Positions 50,787-59,379 of a stretch of DNA of 62,890 bases are shown here, one piece after another. The DNA is from Acidimicrobiaceae bacterium (GTDB taxonomy: Bacteria > Actinomycetota > Acidimicrobiia > Acidimicrobiales > RAAP-2): assembly GCA_003153575.1 (NCBI GenBank), contig PLZW01000019.1:1-62890 (forward strand), given 5' to 3'. Made by a program: the position numbers and the translations under genes. The number at the start of each line of letters is the position of its first letter. Position 1 is the stretch's first letter. The notes under the pieces were generated by a model. It saw nothing but the letters and a program-made list of their open reading frames with translations. It was not told the origin of the DNA and made no database searches.

Positions 50787-52400
50787 ATGGGGCGGTATCG
50801 GTACGTGGCGGTGGTGGCCGTTGCCGTGATGGCTTCCCTGGCGGCACTTCCGGAGGGAGCGCAGGCTGCGGGGACCCGTTCTGCCGCCGCCGAGGCGGGG
50901 GTCGGCGCCCAACCGGCGGCCTGTGCCCATCCCGGCGCCGCGCATCGGGGGCACTGCTACCTGTCGGTGGAGCCCGCCTCGGCGCCGCCGCTGGCAGCAG
51001 CACAAGCGGTCACTTGCGCGGTCGACGAGGCGGCCGGTTACACGCCCTGCAACCTCCGGAACGCCTACGGGCTGACCAAATTGGCCAAGACCGCCGGCAA
51101 CGGCGTGACCGTGGCGGTCGTCGACGCCAACGATGACCCGAATGCCGCGTCCGACCTGGCGTTCTACCGATCGCACTTCGGACTCCCGGCGTGCACGGTC
51201 AAGTCGGGCTGCTTCACCAAAGTGAACCAGTCCGGTCAGACCAGCCCGTTGCCGACGCCCGATCCGAACCAGGCCCAGGAGATCGCTCTCGACCTGGAGA
51301 TGGTGTCGGTAAGTTGTCCGCACTGTCACCTCCTGCTGGTGGAGGCCAACTCCAACGGCTTCGGCGACCTGGGGACGGCAGAGAACGAGGCGGTCACCCT
51401 CGGTGCCCGGGTCGTCTCCAACAGCTGGGGCACAGGTGAATTCAACGGCGAGACAGGTTGGGACGGCGAGTGGGACCACCCTGGCGTGGCCATCACCTTC
51501 AGTTCCGGCGACGGTGCCTACCAGGGCGGCGTGCAGTACCCCTCGGCTTCCCCGTACGTCACCTCGGTCGGTGGCACCGAGTTGACTCCGACGGCCGTCG
51601 GGCGGGGCTGGACCGAGGGCGCATGGGTCACCGCCGGCCCCAACCCACCGACACAGGGTTCGGGGAGCGGCTGTTCCGCGTATGAACCGAAGCCGATGTG
51701 GCAGAAGGACACCGGGTGCGCCAGGCGCACCACAGCCGATGTCAGCGCGGTGGCCGCCAACGTCCTCAGTTACGACACGTACCAGGGTTCGGGCTGGTAC
51801 TTCTCGTTCGGCACCAGCGTCTCCTCACCCCTGGTCGCCGGCATCTACGGCCTGGCCGCCAACCCGACCTCGATCACCATCCCGGCGTCAGTGGCCTACA
51901 GCGCACCTGCGAAATCCCTCTTCGACATCGTCACCGGCCAGACGGGGACGTGCCACCCGACCTACCTCTGCAAGGCCCGCAAGGGATACGACGGCCCGAC
52001 GGGGATGGGCTCCCCGCACGGCATCGGGGCCTTCCAGATTGCGGCCACGCCCCCGCCCGCGGTCACCGGGGTCACGAGGTCGGGTACGTCGTCGAACCCG
52101 ACGATCACGATCTCCGGAGTGAACCTCGGGAACTTCCCCCCGATCGGCACACCGGAGACATGCCAGGCCGGCGACACCGGTGATATCTACGGTGCCAGCG
52201 GCCTGTGGTTCAGTGACGTCACGACGGGCTGGACCGCGGGCCAGAGCGGCGACTGCATCGGTCTGGTGGTGTCATCGTGGAGCAGCACCCAGGTCACCTT
52301 CACCTTCGGCAACCAATACGGCAACTACCCGCCGATCGGAACCGGGGACAGCTTCTCGGTGGAAGTGCAGGGAGCCGGCCTCAGCGGCACGCTGAACTGA
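50787..52400 (+). CDS. Secreted S53-family (sedolisin) serine-carboxyl peptidase
   Basis: 537 residues. MGRYRYVAVVAVAVMASLAALPEGAQA is a signal peptide; GGAGG precedes ATG 50787. The catalytic domain starts at YGLTKLAKTAGNGVTVAVVDAND; Glu165 and Asp169 in QEIALDLEM, the Ser in FGTSVSSPLVAG (Ser344), and a calcium site in GYDGPTGMGSPHG fit sedolisins. No long pro-domain is present (about 80 residues). The C-terminal 110 residues (VTGVTRSGTSSNPTITISGVNLGNFPP...) look like an IPT/TIG-type beta domain. Exported peptidase, probably acid- or nutrient-related. Confidence 0.83.
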   Translation: MGRYRYVAVVAVAVMASLAALPEGAQAAGTRSAAAEAGVGAQPAACAHPGAAHRGHCYLSVEPASAPPLAAAQAVTCAVDEAAGYTPCNLRNAYGLTKLAKTAGNGVTVAVVDANDDPNAASDLAFYRSHFGLPACTVKSGCFTKVNQSGQTSPLPTPDPNQAQEIALDLEMVSVSCPHCHLLLVEANSNGFGDLGTAENEAVTLGARVVSNSWGTGEFNGETGWDGEWDHPGVAITFSSGDGAYQGGVQYPSASPYVTSVGGTELTPTAVGRGWTEGAWVTAGPNPPTQGSGSGCSAYEPKPMWQKDTGCARRTTADVSAVAANVLSYDTYQGSGWYFSFGTSVSSPLVAGIYGLAANPTSITIPASVAYSAPAKSLFDIVTGQTGTCHPTYLCKARKGYDGPTGMGSPHGIGAFQIAATPPPAVTGVTRSGTSSNPTITISGVNLGNFPPIGTPETCQAGDTGDIYGASGLWFSDVTTGWTAGQSGDCIGLVVSSWSSTQVTFTFGNQYGNYPPIGTGDSFSVEVQGAGLSGTLN

Positions 52401-52403
52401 TTG

Positions 52404-52682
52404 GTGCTGGTGGAGGAAGGGACACCCCTGTTCACGGCCCTGGAGTCCCTGGATTGGGTGAAGCATCGCCAGGCGTCCGACGAGGCCATTCGGGCCCTCT
52501 ACGAGAGCCGTCGGCAGCTGCGGGAGGTCGCGGTGGCAGTGGCGCTCGATGAAGGATGGAGTGTGGCCGAGATTGCGGCTTCGTTCGATCTCAATCACAA
52601 CCAGATCGTCGGCGCCGTCGGCGAACACTCGACTCCGGCGGCTTCTCCCGTCGTGGAGGGACCCGCCCCCGAGCAAGGGTGA
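52404..52682 (+). CDS. Small helix-turn-helix-like protein, unknown
   Basis: About 92 residues starting at TTG 52401, GTG 52404 or GTG 52410. The middle (EAIRALYESRRQLREVAVAVALDEGWSVAEIAASFDLNHNQIVGAVG) has a sigma-4/HTH-type pattern with WSVAEIAASFDLNHNQI as turn and recognition helix. It begins a few bases after the peptidase stop and is probably co-transcribed. No named family. Confidence 0.5.
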   Translation: MLVEEGTPLFTALESLDWVKHRQASDEAIRALYESRRQLREVAVAVALDEGWSVAEIAASFDLNHNQIVGAVGEHSTPAASPVVEGPAPEQG

Positions 52683-52748
52683 TGCACCGGCCCGTTCCGG
52701 GATGAGACGGGCACGATCAGCGGTTGACCGACCGATAGGTTGTCGGCC

Positions 52749-53405
52749 ATGACGACGTCCCCCGGAGCCCCCGTCGAGGCGCTGGACGCGGTGCGAGGAG
52801 CGGAGGCCCGGTTGGCGAAGACCGTCGCCCGGATCGACGACGCCACGATGGCCCGTCAGTCGCTGCTGCCCGGTTGGACGGTGGCCCACCTCTTGACCCA
52901 CCTGGCCCGCAACGCCGACAGCCACGTCCGGCGCACCCGGGCGTCCATCGACGGCGTGGTCGTCGACCAGTACCCGGGGGGCATGGACGAGCGCGCCGCG
53001 CAGATCGAGGCCGGCGCCGGCCGCACAGCGGCAGAGGTCCGGACCGACGTCGAGATGTCCACCGCCCGCCTGCTCGAAGCCTGGTCCGACGTGCCGCCTT
53101 ACGCCTGGGCGAACAGCACCCGGGACGCTTCGGGGCGCGTACGGCGCCTGGACGAGCTGCCCGACCGTCGGTGGTTGGAGGTCGAGGTCCACCTGATCGA
53201 TCTCGGGTGCGGGCCGACGCACAGCGACTGGCCCGACGCCTTCGTGGCCGCCCGGCTGCCCGAGATACGGGCCGAGGCGGCGGCCCGGCTGGTCGACGGT
53301 GCGGAGCTCCCGGCACCGGGTGCGGTCGACCCGCGGGACGAGCTGGCCTGGCTCTTCGGTCGCCTGGAACGGGCCGACCTGCCGGTGCTCGGTCCCTGGC
53401 AGTGA
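52749..53405 (+). CDS. Mycothiol-dependent maleylpyruvate isomerase-family protein (DinB fold)
   Basis: 218 residues: four-helix N-domain with ARQSLLPGWTVAHLLTHLARNADSHVRR (metal-binding His residues), DELPDRRWLEVEVHLIDLGCG (third His), then a short C-domain. The family uses mycothiol or is structurally related; the pathway is unclear without neighbours. ATG 52749 is preferred to a TTG three codons earlier. Confidence 0.85.
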   Translation: MTTSPGAPVEALDAVRGAEARLAKTVARIDDATMARQSLLPGWTVAHLLTHLARNADSHVRRTRASIDGVVVDQYPGGMDERAAQIEAGAGRTAAEVRTDVEMSTARLLEAWSDVPPYAWANSTRDASGRVRRLDELPDRRWLEVEVHLIDLGCGPTHSDWPDAFVAARLPEIRAEAAARLVDGAELPAPGAVDPRDELAWLFGRLERADLPVLGPWQ

Positions 53406-53445
53406 GCGGACCGGACCGCCCCCGCCCGGGCCGGGTTCGCCGGGC

Positions 53446-55041
53446 GTGACGATCGCCGAGGTCCTCGGCCTCCTGATCGCCGTGGTGGTGATGGCCACGG
53501 TGGCCGACCGCCTGCGGGTCGCCTATCCGATCCTGTTGGTCGTCGCCGGGCTGGTCGTGGCCGTTCTCCCCCTGGCCCACCGGGTCTCGCTCCAGCCCGA
53601 CTTGATCCTGCTGGTCTTCCTGCCCCCACTGATCTACGACGCGTCCCTCGACACGTCGTCCCGGGAGCTGCACACCCACTGGCGCCCGATCCTCCTGCTG
53701 GCCGTCGGCCTCGTGCTGGCCACCATGACCCTGGTGGCCGTGGTCTTCCACCTGCTGGTGCCCCAGTCGACCTGGGGCGAGGCGTTCGCCCTCGGCGCCA
53801 TCGTCTCGCCGCCCGACTCGGTGGCGGCCACCCAGATCGCCGGCAAGCTGGGCCTGCCCCGCCGACTGGTCACCATCCTCGGCGGCGAGGGTCTCATGAA
53901 CGACGCCACCGCTCTCACCGCATACCAGGTGGCGGTGGCCTCGGTGGCCACCGCGTTGACCGTCGCCGACGTGGCGGCCCGGTTCCTGTTCGCGGTGGTC
54001 GTCGGCGTGGCGATCGGGGTGGTCGTCGGCTGGGCCGGCACCCGGTTGTTGCGCCTGGTCGAGACGCCCGTCATCGAGAACACCGTGCTGCTCATCCTCC
54101 CGTTCGCCGCCTACCTGCCGGCCGACAAGATCGACGCCTCGGGGGTGCTCGCCGTGGTGGCGGCGGGCCTGTACTTCGGCCGTTACGGCTCGCGGTCGCT
54201 GACGGCCGCCGCCCGGCTCCAGCAGCGCCAGATCTGGGAGTTGATCGTCTTCCTGTTGACCGGGTTGTCCTTCCTGCTGGTCGGGCTGGAGCTGCGCCCG
54301 GTCCTCGAGACCCTGACGGCGCGGAGTTCGGGCTCCCTCGTGATCGAGTCGCTGGCCGTGGTCGGCGCCGTGGTCATCCTGCGCCTGGTGTGGATGTTCG
54401 GCGTGACGGCCCTGCCCGGCGGACGCCAGATGTTCAGCGCCAACCAGGGGGAGGCCTCCACGTGGCGCGAGACGACCGTGGTCGGATGGTCCGGGATGCG
54501 GGGCGCCATCAGCCTGGCCGCCGCCCTGGCCCTGCCCACGTCATTTGCCGAACGGGACCTGGTGCTCTTCCTCACCTTTGCCGTCATCGTGGCCACCCTG
54601 GTCGGCCAAGGCCTGACGCTGCCGCCCCTCATCCGCAAGCTGGGCCTGGTGACCCGCGACGAACAGGACCGGGTGCTGGCCGCCGAGGCCCGGCGGCGGC
54701 TGGTGGTGCTGGCCCTGACCAGAATCGACGACCTGGCGGCGACCGAGGGCACGCCGGACGACGTGGTGGCGCGGGTGCGCACCGGGTACGAGGCACTCCT
54801 GGCCCAAGTCGACCGTCGCCTCGAGGTGCTCGACGAAGGGGGCGGGGCCGTCGACGAGGCGGGCGTCCCCGTCGAGGGAGAGACACGGGCACTCACAGCC
54901 GAGGTCGAGCTGCGCCGGAACGTGATCGCCGTCGAGCGCGACGAGCTCGACCGCATGATGGTGCACCGGCTGGTCTCCCGGCCGGTGGCCGACGAGGTAC
55001 GGGCCGCCCTCGACATCGACGAGACGACCATGCGTCCCTGA
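53446..55041 (+). CDS. CPA1-family Na+/H+ antiporter
   Basis: 531 residues, about 12 hydrophobic segments from residue 1. Family signatures: LPPLIYDASLDTSSRELHTHWRPI, ALGAIVSPPDSVAATQI (ion-binding Asp), GGEGLMNDATALTAYQVA (second key Asp), GWSGMRGAISLAAALALP. A cytoplasmic coiled C-terminal tail of about 130 residues follows. Starts at GTG 53446. Exchanges Na+ or K+ for protons at the membrane. A strong hairpin follows. Confidence 0.92.
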   Translation: MTIAEVLGLLIAVVVMATVADRLRVAYPILLVVAGLVVAVLPLAHRVSLQPDLILLVFLPPLIYDASLDTSSRELHTHWRPILLLAVGLVLATMTLVAVVFHLLVPQSTWGEAFALGAIVSPPDSVAATQIAGKLGLPRRLVTILGGEGLMNDATALTAYQVAVASVATALTVADVAARFLFAVVVGVAIGVVVGWAGTRLLRLVETPVIENTVLLILPFAAYLPADKIDASGVLAVVAAGLYFGRYGSRSLTAAARLQQRQIWELIVFLLTGLSFLLVGLELRPVLETLTARSSGSLVIESLAVVGAVVILRLVWMFGVTALPGGRQMFSANQGEASTWRETTVVGWSGMRGAISLAAALALPTSFAERDLVLFLTFAVIVATLVGQGLTLPPLIRKLGLVTRDEQDRVLAAEARRRLVVLALTRIDDLAATEGTPDDVVARVRTGYEALLAQVDRRLEVLDEGGGAVDEAGVPVEGETRALTAEVELRRNVIAVERDELDRMMVHRLVSRPVADEVRAALDIDETTMRP

Positions 55042-55085
55042 CGATCCGTCCCCGTCCGGGCGTTCTCGACCCGGTCGGGAGAATG

Positions 55086-55117
55086 CCGATGGGCGCCTCC
55101 GGAGAGGCGCCCATCGG
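55086..55117 (+). terminator. Strong 14-bp hairpin terminator
   Basis: CCGATGGGCGCCTC, loop CGGA, GAGGCGCCCATCGG is a perfect 14-bp stem with a tetraloop, 45 nt after the antiporter stop. No U tract follows, which is the usual actinobacterial form. Confidence 0.78.
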
Positions 55118-55441
55118 GGTACGGGTCGTGCTGTGTGATGCACCGAGAAGCCCGTGATGCGCCGGGTGGGACCAGGGCCCGGCTAGGTCGCTCGGTGGGT
55201 GTCTGGCTGGGTTTCGCCAGGTGGTACAGCGAGCCGCCTCAGCGGCCAGCCACCTCCAGGGTCCCGCAACGTTGACTGCTCAGTTGGACCACCTCCTCTC
55301 TCTGGTCCGCTCATCGTATCGTCGGCGCGGCGCGGAGCGGTTCATCCAATCGGCCGGGTCCGCGGCGCCTGCGGGGGGGAGCGCCGGCGGGCGGGGCCCG
55401 GGCGGTGCCGGACGGCCGCCGCGGTGTGGTCAGATGGTCCG
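55118..55441. other. 324-nt non-coding stretch with dense secondary structure
   Basis: No gene is recognisable. Several hairpins occur in order on the plus strand: CTGG/CCAG (55203-55220), GGTGG/CCACC (55220-55254) enclosing GCCGC-CTCA-GCGGC (55233-55246), ACTG-CT-CAGT (55275-55284) and GGACCA/TGGTCC (55286-55308). It could be a structured leader of the ABM gene, a small RNA, or chance pairing in GC-rich DNA. Confidence 0.3.
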
Positions 55442-55762
55442 GTGACCCTGATCAAGATCAATGCCATCACCGTGCCGGACGAGGCCGGCGACGAGCTGGC
55501 CACTCGTTTCGCCGCCCGGGCCGGCGCCGTCGACGGACAGGACGGCTTCGAGGGATTCGAGCTCCTGCGGCCCACCGACGGACGCAACCAGTGGCTGGTC
55601 GTGACCCGCTGGCGCGACCAGGCGACCTTCGACGCATGGGTGCAGTCGCCCGCCTTCGCCCACGGCCATGCCGGTGCCGGCCGGCCCGGTGCCCACGGGG
55701 GCCCGGTGTCGGTCTCCTCGGAGCTGTGGTCGTTCGATGTCGCCGGAGGCTCGGTCGGCTGA
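55442..55762 (+). CDS. Antibiotic-biosynthesis monooxygenase (ABM)-domain protein
   Basis: 106 residues from GTG 55442: VTLIKINAITVPDEAGDELATRFAARAGAVDGQDGFEGFELLRPTDGRNQWLVVTRWRDQATFDAWVQSPAFAHGHA. This ferredoxin-like beta fold includes heme-degrading HmoB/IsdG-like members and quinol monooxygenases. The N-x-W arrangement and HAGAG segment resemble the former, but heme breakdown is unproven. Confidence 0.82.
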   Translation: MTLIKINAITVPDEAGDELATRFAARAGAVDGQDGFEGFELLRPTDGRNQWLVVTRWRDQATFDAWVQSPAFAHGHAGAGRPGAHGGPVSVSSELWSFDVAGGSVG

Positions 55763-55779
55763 CGCCGGTCGGTGGGGTC

Positions 55780-56175
55780 GTGGCCGGCAGCTCGGGGACT
55801 CCGTTGGCGACGAAACTGGGGATCCGGCCCGCCGCCGTCGTGGCCCTGCTCCACACCCCGGACCGACTTGTCCTTGGCCTGCCGGACGACGTCACCGCGA
55901 AGTACCGGGCCACCGGTCGGGCCGACGTCGTGGTGGACTTCGTGACCCGCACCGCCGGCCTCGGGCGACGGATGGAGCGGCTGGCGGCCATGGTGCACCC
56001 CGACGGGAGCCTCTGGATCGCCTGGCCGAAGCGCTCGTCGGGCGTGGCCACCGACGTGACCGACCACGTCGTGCGCGACCTGGCCCTGGGCCGAGGACTC
56101 GTCGACAACAAGGTGTGTGCCATCGACGACACCTGGAGCGGGCTCAGGATCGTGTGGCGCGTGGGCAACCGGTGA
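55780..56175 (+). CDS. DUF3052 protein
   Basis: 131 residues from GTG 55780: AGSSGTPLATKLGIRPAAVVALLHTPD, ADVVVDFVTRTAGLGRRMERLAAMVHPDGSLWIAWPKRSSGVATDVTDHVVRDLALGRGLVDNKVCAIDDTWSGLRIVWR. The SGTPLxxKLGI and WPKxxSGVxTDLTE motifs define DUF3052, an actinobacterial family of unknown function. Convergent with the alcohol dehydrogenase gene (24 nt apart). Confidence 0.87.
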   Translation: MAGSSGTPLATKLGIRPAAVVALLHTPDRLVLGLPDDVTAKYRATGRADVVVDFVTRTAGLGRRMERLAAMVHPDGSLWIAWPKRSSGVATDVTDHVVRDLALGRGLVDNKVCAIDDTWSGLRIVWRVGNR

Positions 56176-56199
56176 GGCCGGCGCACACGCCCGGGTCCG

Positions 56200-57225
56200 T
56201 CAGGGCCGGAGCAACACCTTGATGCAGTCGGAGCTGCGCTCCGCCACCGCCGCATAGGCCGTCGCCGCGTCGTCGAGGGCGAACTCGTGGGTGAAGATCC
56301 CGTCGGTGCGCAGCCGGCCGTGCCGGACGAGCGGGACGAGCTCGGCCCACGTCCGGTGCACCGGTGCCGTGGTCATCCGGAGCGTCACGCTGCGGAACAG
56401 GGTGGCCAGTGCGGGCAGCGGATAGGGATCGAGGTCGTGCACCCCGATGACCGACACCGTGCCACCGGGCCGCACCGCCGCCAGGGCGGCATCCAACGTG
56501 ACGTCCTTGGCCACCGCATCGATGACGGCATCGGCACCCAGACCGCCGGTCGCCTCCAGTACCGCCTCGACGGTCGGCCCGTCGACCGCCTCGGCTCCGG
56601 AGTCGACCGCCCGGGCCCGACGTCCGACGACTGGATCAACCGCCAGCACCCGGCCGGCCCCCAGGGCCACGGCGGACCGCACGGCGCACAGCCCGACCGC
56701 GCCAAGCCCGATCACCACCACCGTCCCGCCGGGAGCGAACTCCGCCCGCTGCGCCCCGGCCCAGCCGGTCGACAGGTTGTCGGTCAACAGCAGGGCCGCC
56801 TCGTCGTCCATACCCTCGGGGATCCGCAGCATCTGGAAGTCGGCGGCCGGCACCGCCACGGCTGTGGCCTGGCCGCCCGGCAGCATGCCCGAACCGAAGA
56901 CCCGGGGGCCATCGACGCAGCGGACGGGGTCGCCGGTGGCGCACCCGGCGCAGGCACCGCATCCTGCGACCGACGCCGTCAGCACCCGGTCACCCACACC
57001 GAAGTTGCGGACGTCGGGGCCCACGTCGAGCACCGTGCCGAGGAACTCGTGACCCACCGGGATGGCCATGCCGAGGTCGAGGTCCCCGTCGTAGAAGTGC
57101 ATGTCCGAGCCGCAGATGGCCGTGGCGTCGACGGACACCACGGCGCCGCCGCGGCCCGGCGGGCTCGGGTCCGGCGCCTCGGCCACCCGCACCCGTCCCG
57201 GCCCCTCGATCATCACGTGCCGCAA
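56200..57225 (-). CDS. Zinc-dependent alcohol dehydrogenase, medium-chain
   Basis: 341 residues: CGSDMHFYDGDLDLGMAIPVGHEFLGTVLDVG (catalytic zinc Cys, His, Glu), CGACAGCATGDPVRC (structural zinc), VVVIGLGAVGLCAVRSAVALGAGRV (NAD site). Start is TTG 57225, because GGAGGGGGAG lies about 2 nt from it while the ATG at 57213 is badly spaced. Divergent from the Baeyer-Villiger gene across 141 nt; the two could act on one alcohol-ketone-ester route. Confidence 0.9.
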   Translation of the reverse strand: MRHVMIEGPGRVRVAEAPDPSPPGRGGAVVSVDATAICGSDMHFYDGDLDLGMAIPVGHEFLGTVLDVGPDVRNFGVGDRVLTASVAGCGACAGCATGDPVRCVDGPRVFGSGMLPGGQATAVAVPAADFQMLRIPEGMDDEAALLLTDNLSTGWAGAQRAEFAPGGTVVVIGLGAVGLCAVRSAVALGAGRVLAVDPVVGRRARAVDSGAEAVDGPTVEAVLEATGGLGADAVIDAVAKDVTLDAALAAVRPGGTVSVIGVHDLDPYPLPALATLFRSVTLRMTTAPVHRTWAELVPLVRHGRLRTDGIFTHEFALDDAATAYAAVAERSSDCIKVLLRP

Positions 57226-57366
57226 GGCTCCCCCTCCATCGGGTCGGTGGCCCGAGCGGGCCGTTGAGTACTGTGGCACACCGCGCCGCGTCGTGGCCGG
57301 GGTCGTGTCCGTCGGCTGCAGGGCCGGCCGGACACCGGTGGCGGCGAGACAGGAGGGATCACGGAC

Positions 57367-59295
57367 ATGCGCAACCCCCACGCCGGCGAGCCGTTCGACA
57401 CCCCGGACGAGGAGATCGCCGAGGCCCTGGTCGACGTGTCGGTGCCGACGCTCCTCCTGTCGCTGGTCCACATGTCCGGCGACCCGGAGCTGATCCGCGG
57501 ACGCCTGCGGCCGGCCGGGCTCTTCTTGAACGAGGTCCAGGGCTACATGTCCGAGGAGGACAAGGCCGAAGCCCGCGCCCTCGCCCTCGAGGTGATCCGC
57601 GACTACCGGGACCGGGGCTGCCCCGAGCCGGCGCCGATCCCGCCCGAACTGCTCCACGAGATGATGACGTGGCTGGTCTGCGAAGAGGTGCCCGAGGAGT
57701 ACGTGCCCCTCTTGATGGAAGAGATGGAGCTCGACGGCCGCGACGCCCGGCGGGTCGGTCCGGTCGGCACCCCCGCCGAACGCGACGCCTTCCCGGTGGT
57801 GGTCATCGGCTGCGGGCAGTCAGGGCTGCTGGCCGGCGTTCGGCTTCAGGAGGCGGGCATCCCCTTCACGATCGTGGAGAAGAACGCCGGGGTCGGCGGC
57901 ACCTGGTGGGAGAACTCGTACCCCGGGGCCAGGGTCGACGTCGGCAACCACTTCTACTGCTATTCGTTCGAGCCGAGCGACCACTGGACCGAGTACTTCG
58001 CCCGCCAACCCGAGCTCCAGCGCTACTTCCAGTCGGTGATGGACAAGCACGCCATCGGTCCCCATGTCCGGTGGGAGACCGAGGTCCTGGGAGCCACCTG
58101 GAACGACGAGTCGGACACCTGGTCGGTCCACATCCGGACGACCGACGGCACCTCCGAGATGCTCACCGCCCGGTCCGTGATCTCGGCGGTGGGACAGCTC
58201 AACCGACCGCACGTCCCCGAGATCTCGGGCGCAGAGACGTTTGCCGGACCGTCCTTCCACTCGGCCCGCTGGGACCACGACGTCGACGTGACGGGCAAAC
58301 GGGTGGCCATGATCGGAGCTGGGGCCAGCGGGTTCCAGATCGCACCCACCATCGCCCCGGAGGTCGACCACCTGACGGTGTTCCAACGCACCGCCCAGTG
58401 GATGTTCCCCAACCCGAACTACCACGCTTCCGTCGGGCCCGGCGTGCGCTGGGCATTGCGCCACCTCCCCTTCTACGGCCGGTGGTACCGCTTCTTGATC
58501 CTGTGGCCCGGCTGCGACAAGGGCCTCGAGGCAGCCCGGGTCGATCCCGACTACCCGGATCAGCAGCGGGCGGTCAGCGAGATGAACGAACTCACGCGCC
58601 AGATGTTCACCGACTGGATCGTCGGCCAGGTCGGCGACGAACCGGACCTCATTGCCAAAGTGGTGCCCGACTACCCCGCCACCGGCAAGCGCACCCTGCA
58701 GGACAACGGGGCGTGGCTCGGCGCGCTCACGCGCGACAACGTCGACCTGGTCCGCACCGCCATCGACCACATCGAGGAGGACGCAGTGGTGACCGTCGAC
58801 GGCGCGCGGTACCCGGCCGACGTGTTGGTGTACGCCACCGGCTTCCGGGCCACCGAGGTCCTCTTCCCCATGACCATCGTCGGACGGGGCGGCGCCGACC
58901 TCCGGACGATGTGGGGTGAGCGGCCGGCGGCCTATCTCGGGATCACGGTGCCCGGCTTCCCGAACTTCTTCTGCATGTACGGCCCGGGCACCAACCTCGC
59001 CCACGGTGGCAGCCTGATCTTCCATTCCGAGTGCCAGATGCGCTACATCACCCAGTGCATCGAGGCCCTGATCGCAGGCGGCCACCGGACCATGGAACCC
59101 CGTCGGGAGCGCTACGAGGACTGGCACGAGCGGACCCAGCGGGAGATGCGCGGACTGGTGTGGTCCCAGCCGTCGATCGAGCACTCGTTCTTCAAGAACT
59201 CATTGGGCGAGATCCACGGGCTGAGCCCATGGCGCCTGGTCGACTACTGGAACTGGACCAAAGAGCCTGAGCTCACCGACTTCGTCCTCGACTGA
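57367..59295 (+). CDS. Type I Baeyer-Villiger/flavin monooxygenase, HAPMO-like
   Basis: 642 residues. Residues 1-140 form an extra helical domain; FAD site VVIGCGQSGLLAGVRLQEAG; GGTWWENSYPGARVDV; BVMO fingerprint FAGPSFHSARWDHDVDV (FxGxxxHxxxW); NADPH site AMIGAGASGFQIAPTI; ATGF near residue 495. Length and extension match the 4-hydroxyacetophenone monooxygenase group. Inserts oxygen next to a ketone to make an ester or lactone. Confidence 0.92.
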   Translation: MRNPHAGEPFDTPDEEIAEALVDVSVPTLLLSLVHMSGDPELIRGRLRPAGLFLNEVQGYMSEEDKAEARALALEVIRDYRDRGCPEPAPIPPELLHEMMTWLVCEEVPEEYVPLLMEEMELDGRDARRVGPVGTPAERDAFPVVVIGCGQSGLLAGVRLQEAGIPFTIVEKNAGVGGTWWENSYPGARVDVGNHFYCYSFEPSDHWTEYFARQPELQRYFQSVMDKHAIGPHVRWETEVLGATWNDESDTWSVHIRTTDGTSEMLTARSVISAVGQLNRPHVPEISGAETFAGPSFHSARWDHDVDVTGKRVAMIGAGASGFQIAPTIAPEVDHLTVFQRTAQWMFPNPNYHASVGPGVRWALRHLPFYGRWYRFLILWPGCDKGLEAARVDPDYPDQQRAVSEMNELTRQMFTDWIVGQVGDEPDLIAKVVPDYPATGKRTLQDNGAWLGALTRDNVDLVRTAIDHIEEDAVVTVDGARYPADVLVYATGFRATEVLFPMTIVGRGGADLRTMWGERPAAYLGITVPGFPNFFCMYGPGTNLAHGGSLIFHSECQMRYITQCIEALIAGGHRTMEPRRERYEDWHERTQREMRGLVWSQPSIEHSFFKNSLGEIHGLSPWRLVDYWNWTKEPELTDFVLD

Positions 59296-59314
59296 CGGTG
59301 AGAAACAGCCCGTT

Positions 59315-59351
59315 GGCACCACGATGAGGTTGATGGTGCCCGATGGGCACC
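59315..59351 (+). promoter_or_regulatory. Mutually exclusive hairpins between BVMO and lipoprotein genes
   Basis: GGCACC (59315-59320), GGTGCC(C) (59335-59341) and GGGCACC (59345-59351): the middle segment can pair with either side. The downstream pairing is a tight GGTGCCC-GAT-GGGCACC hairpin, probably the BVMO terminator; the alternative pairing would prevent it. No U-run. Confidence 0.4.
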
Positions 59352-59379
59352 CGCTCGACGGAACCAGGGGGATGGGTCC

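Noticed and set aside
55118..55441. tmRNA, SRP RNA or known riboswitch
   Set aside because: None of the conserved cores (tRNA-like ends, GGAAG/AGCA loop, or known aptamer boxes) is present; kept only as an unnamed structured region.
57300..57330. Further copy of the TetR operator near the BVMO start
   Set aside because: A CCGGACACCGG stretch matches only one half-site; the second half diverges and there is no 24-bp partner.
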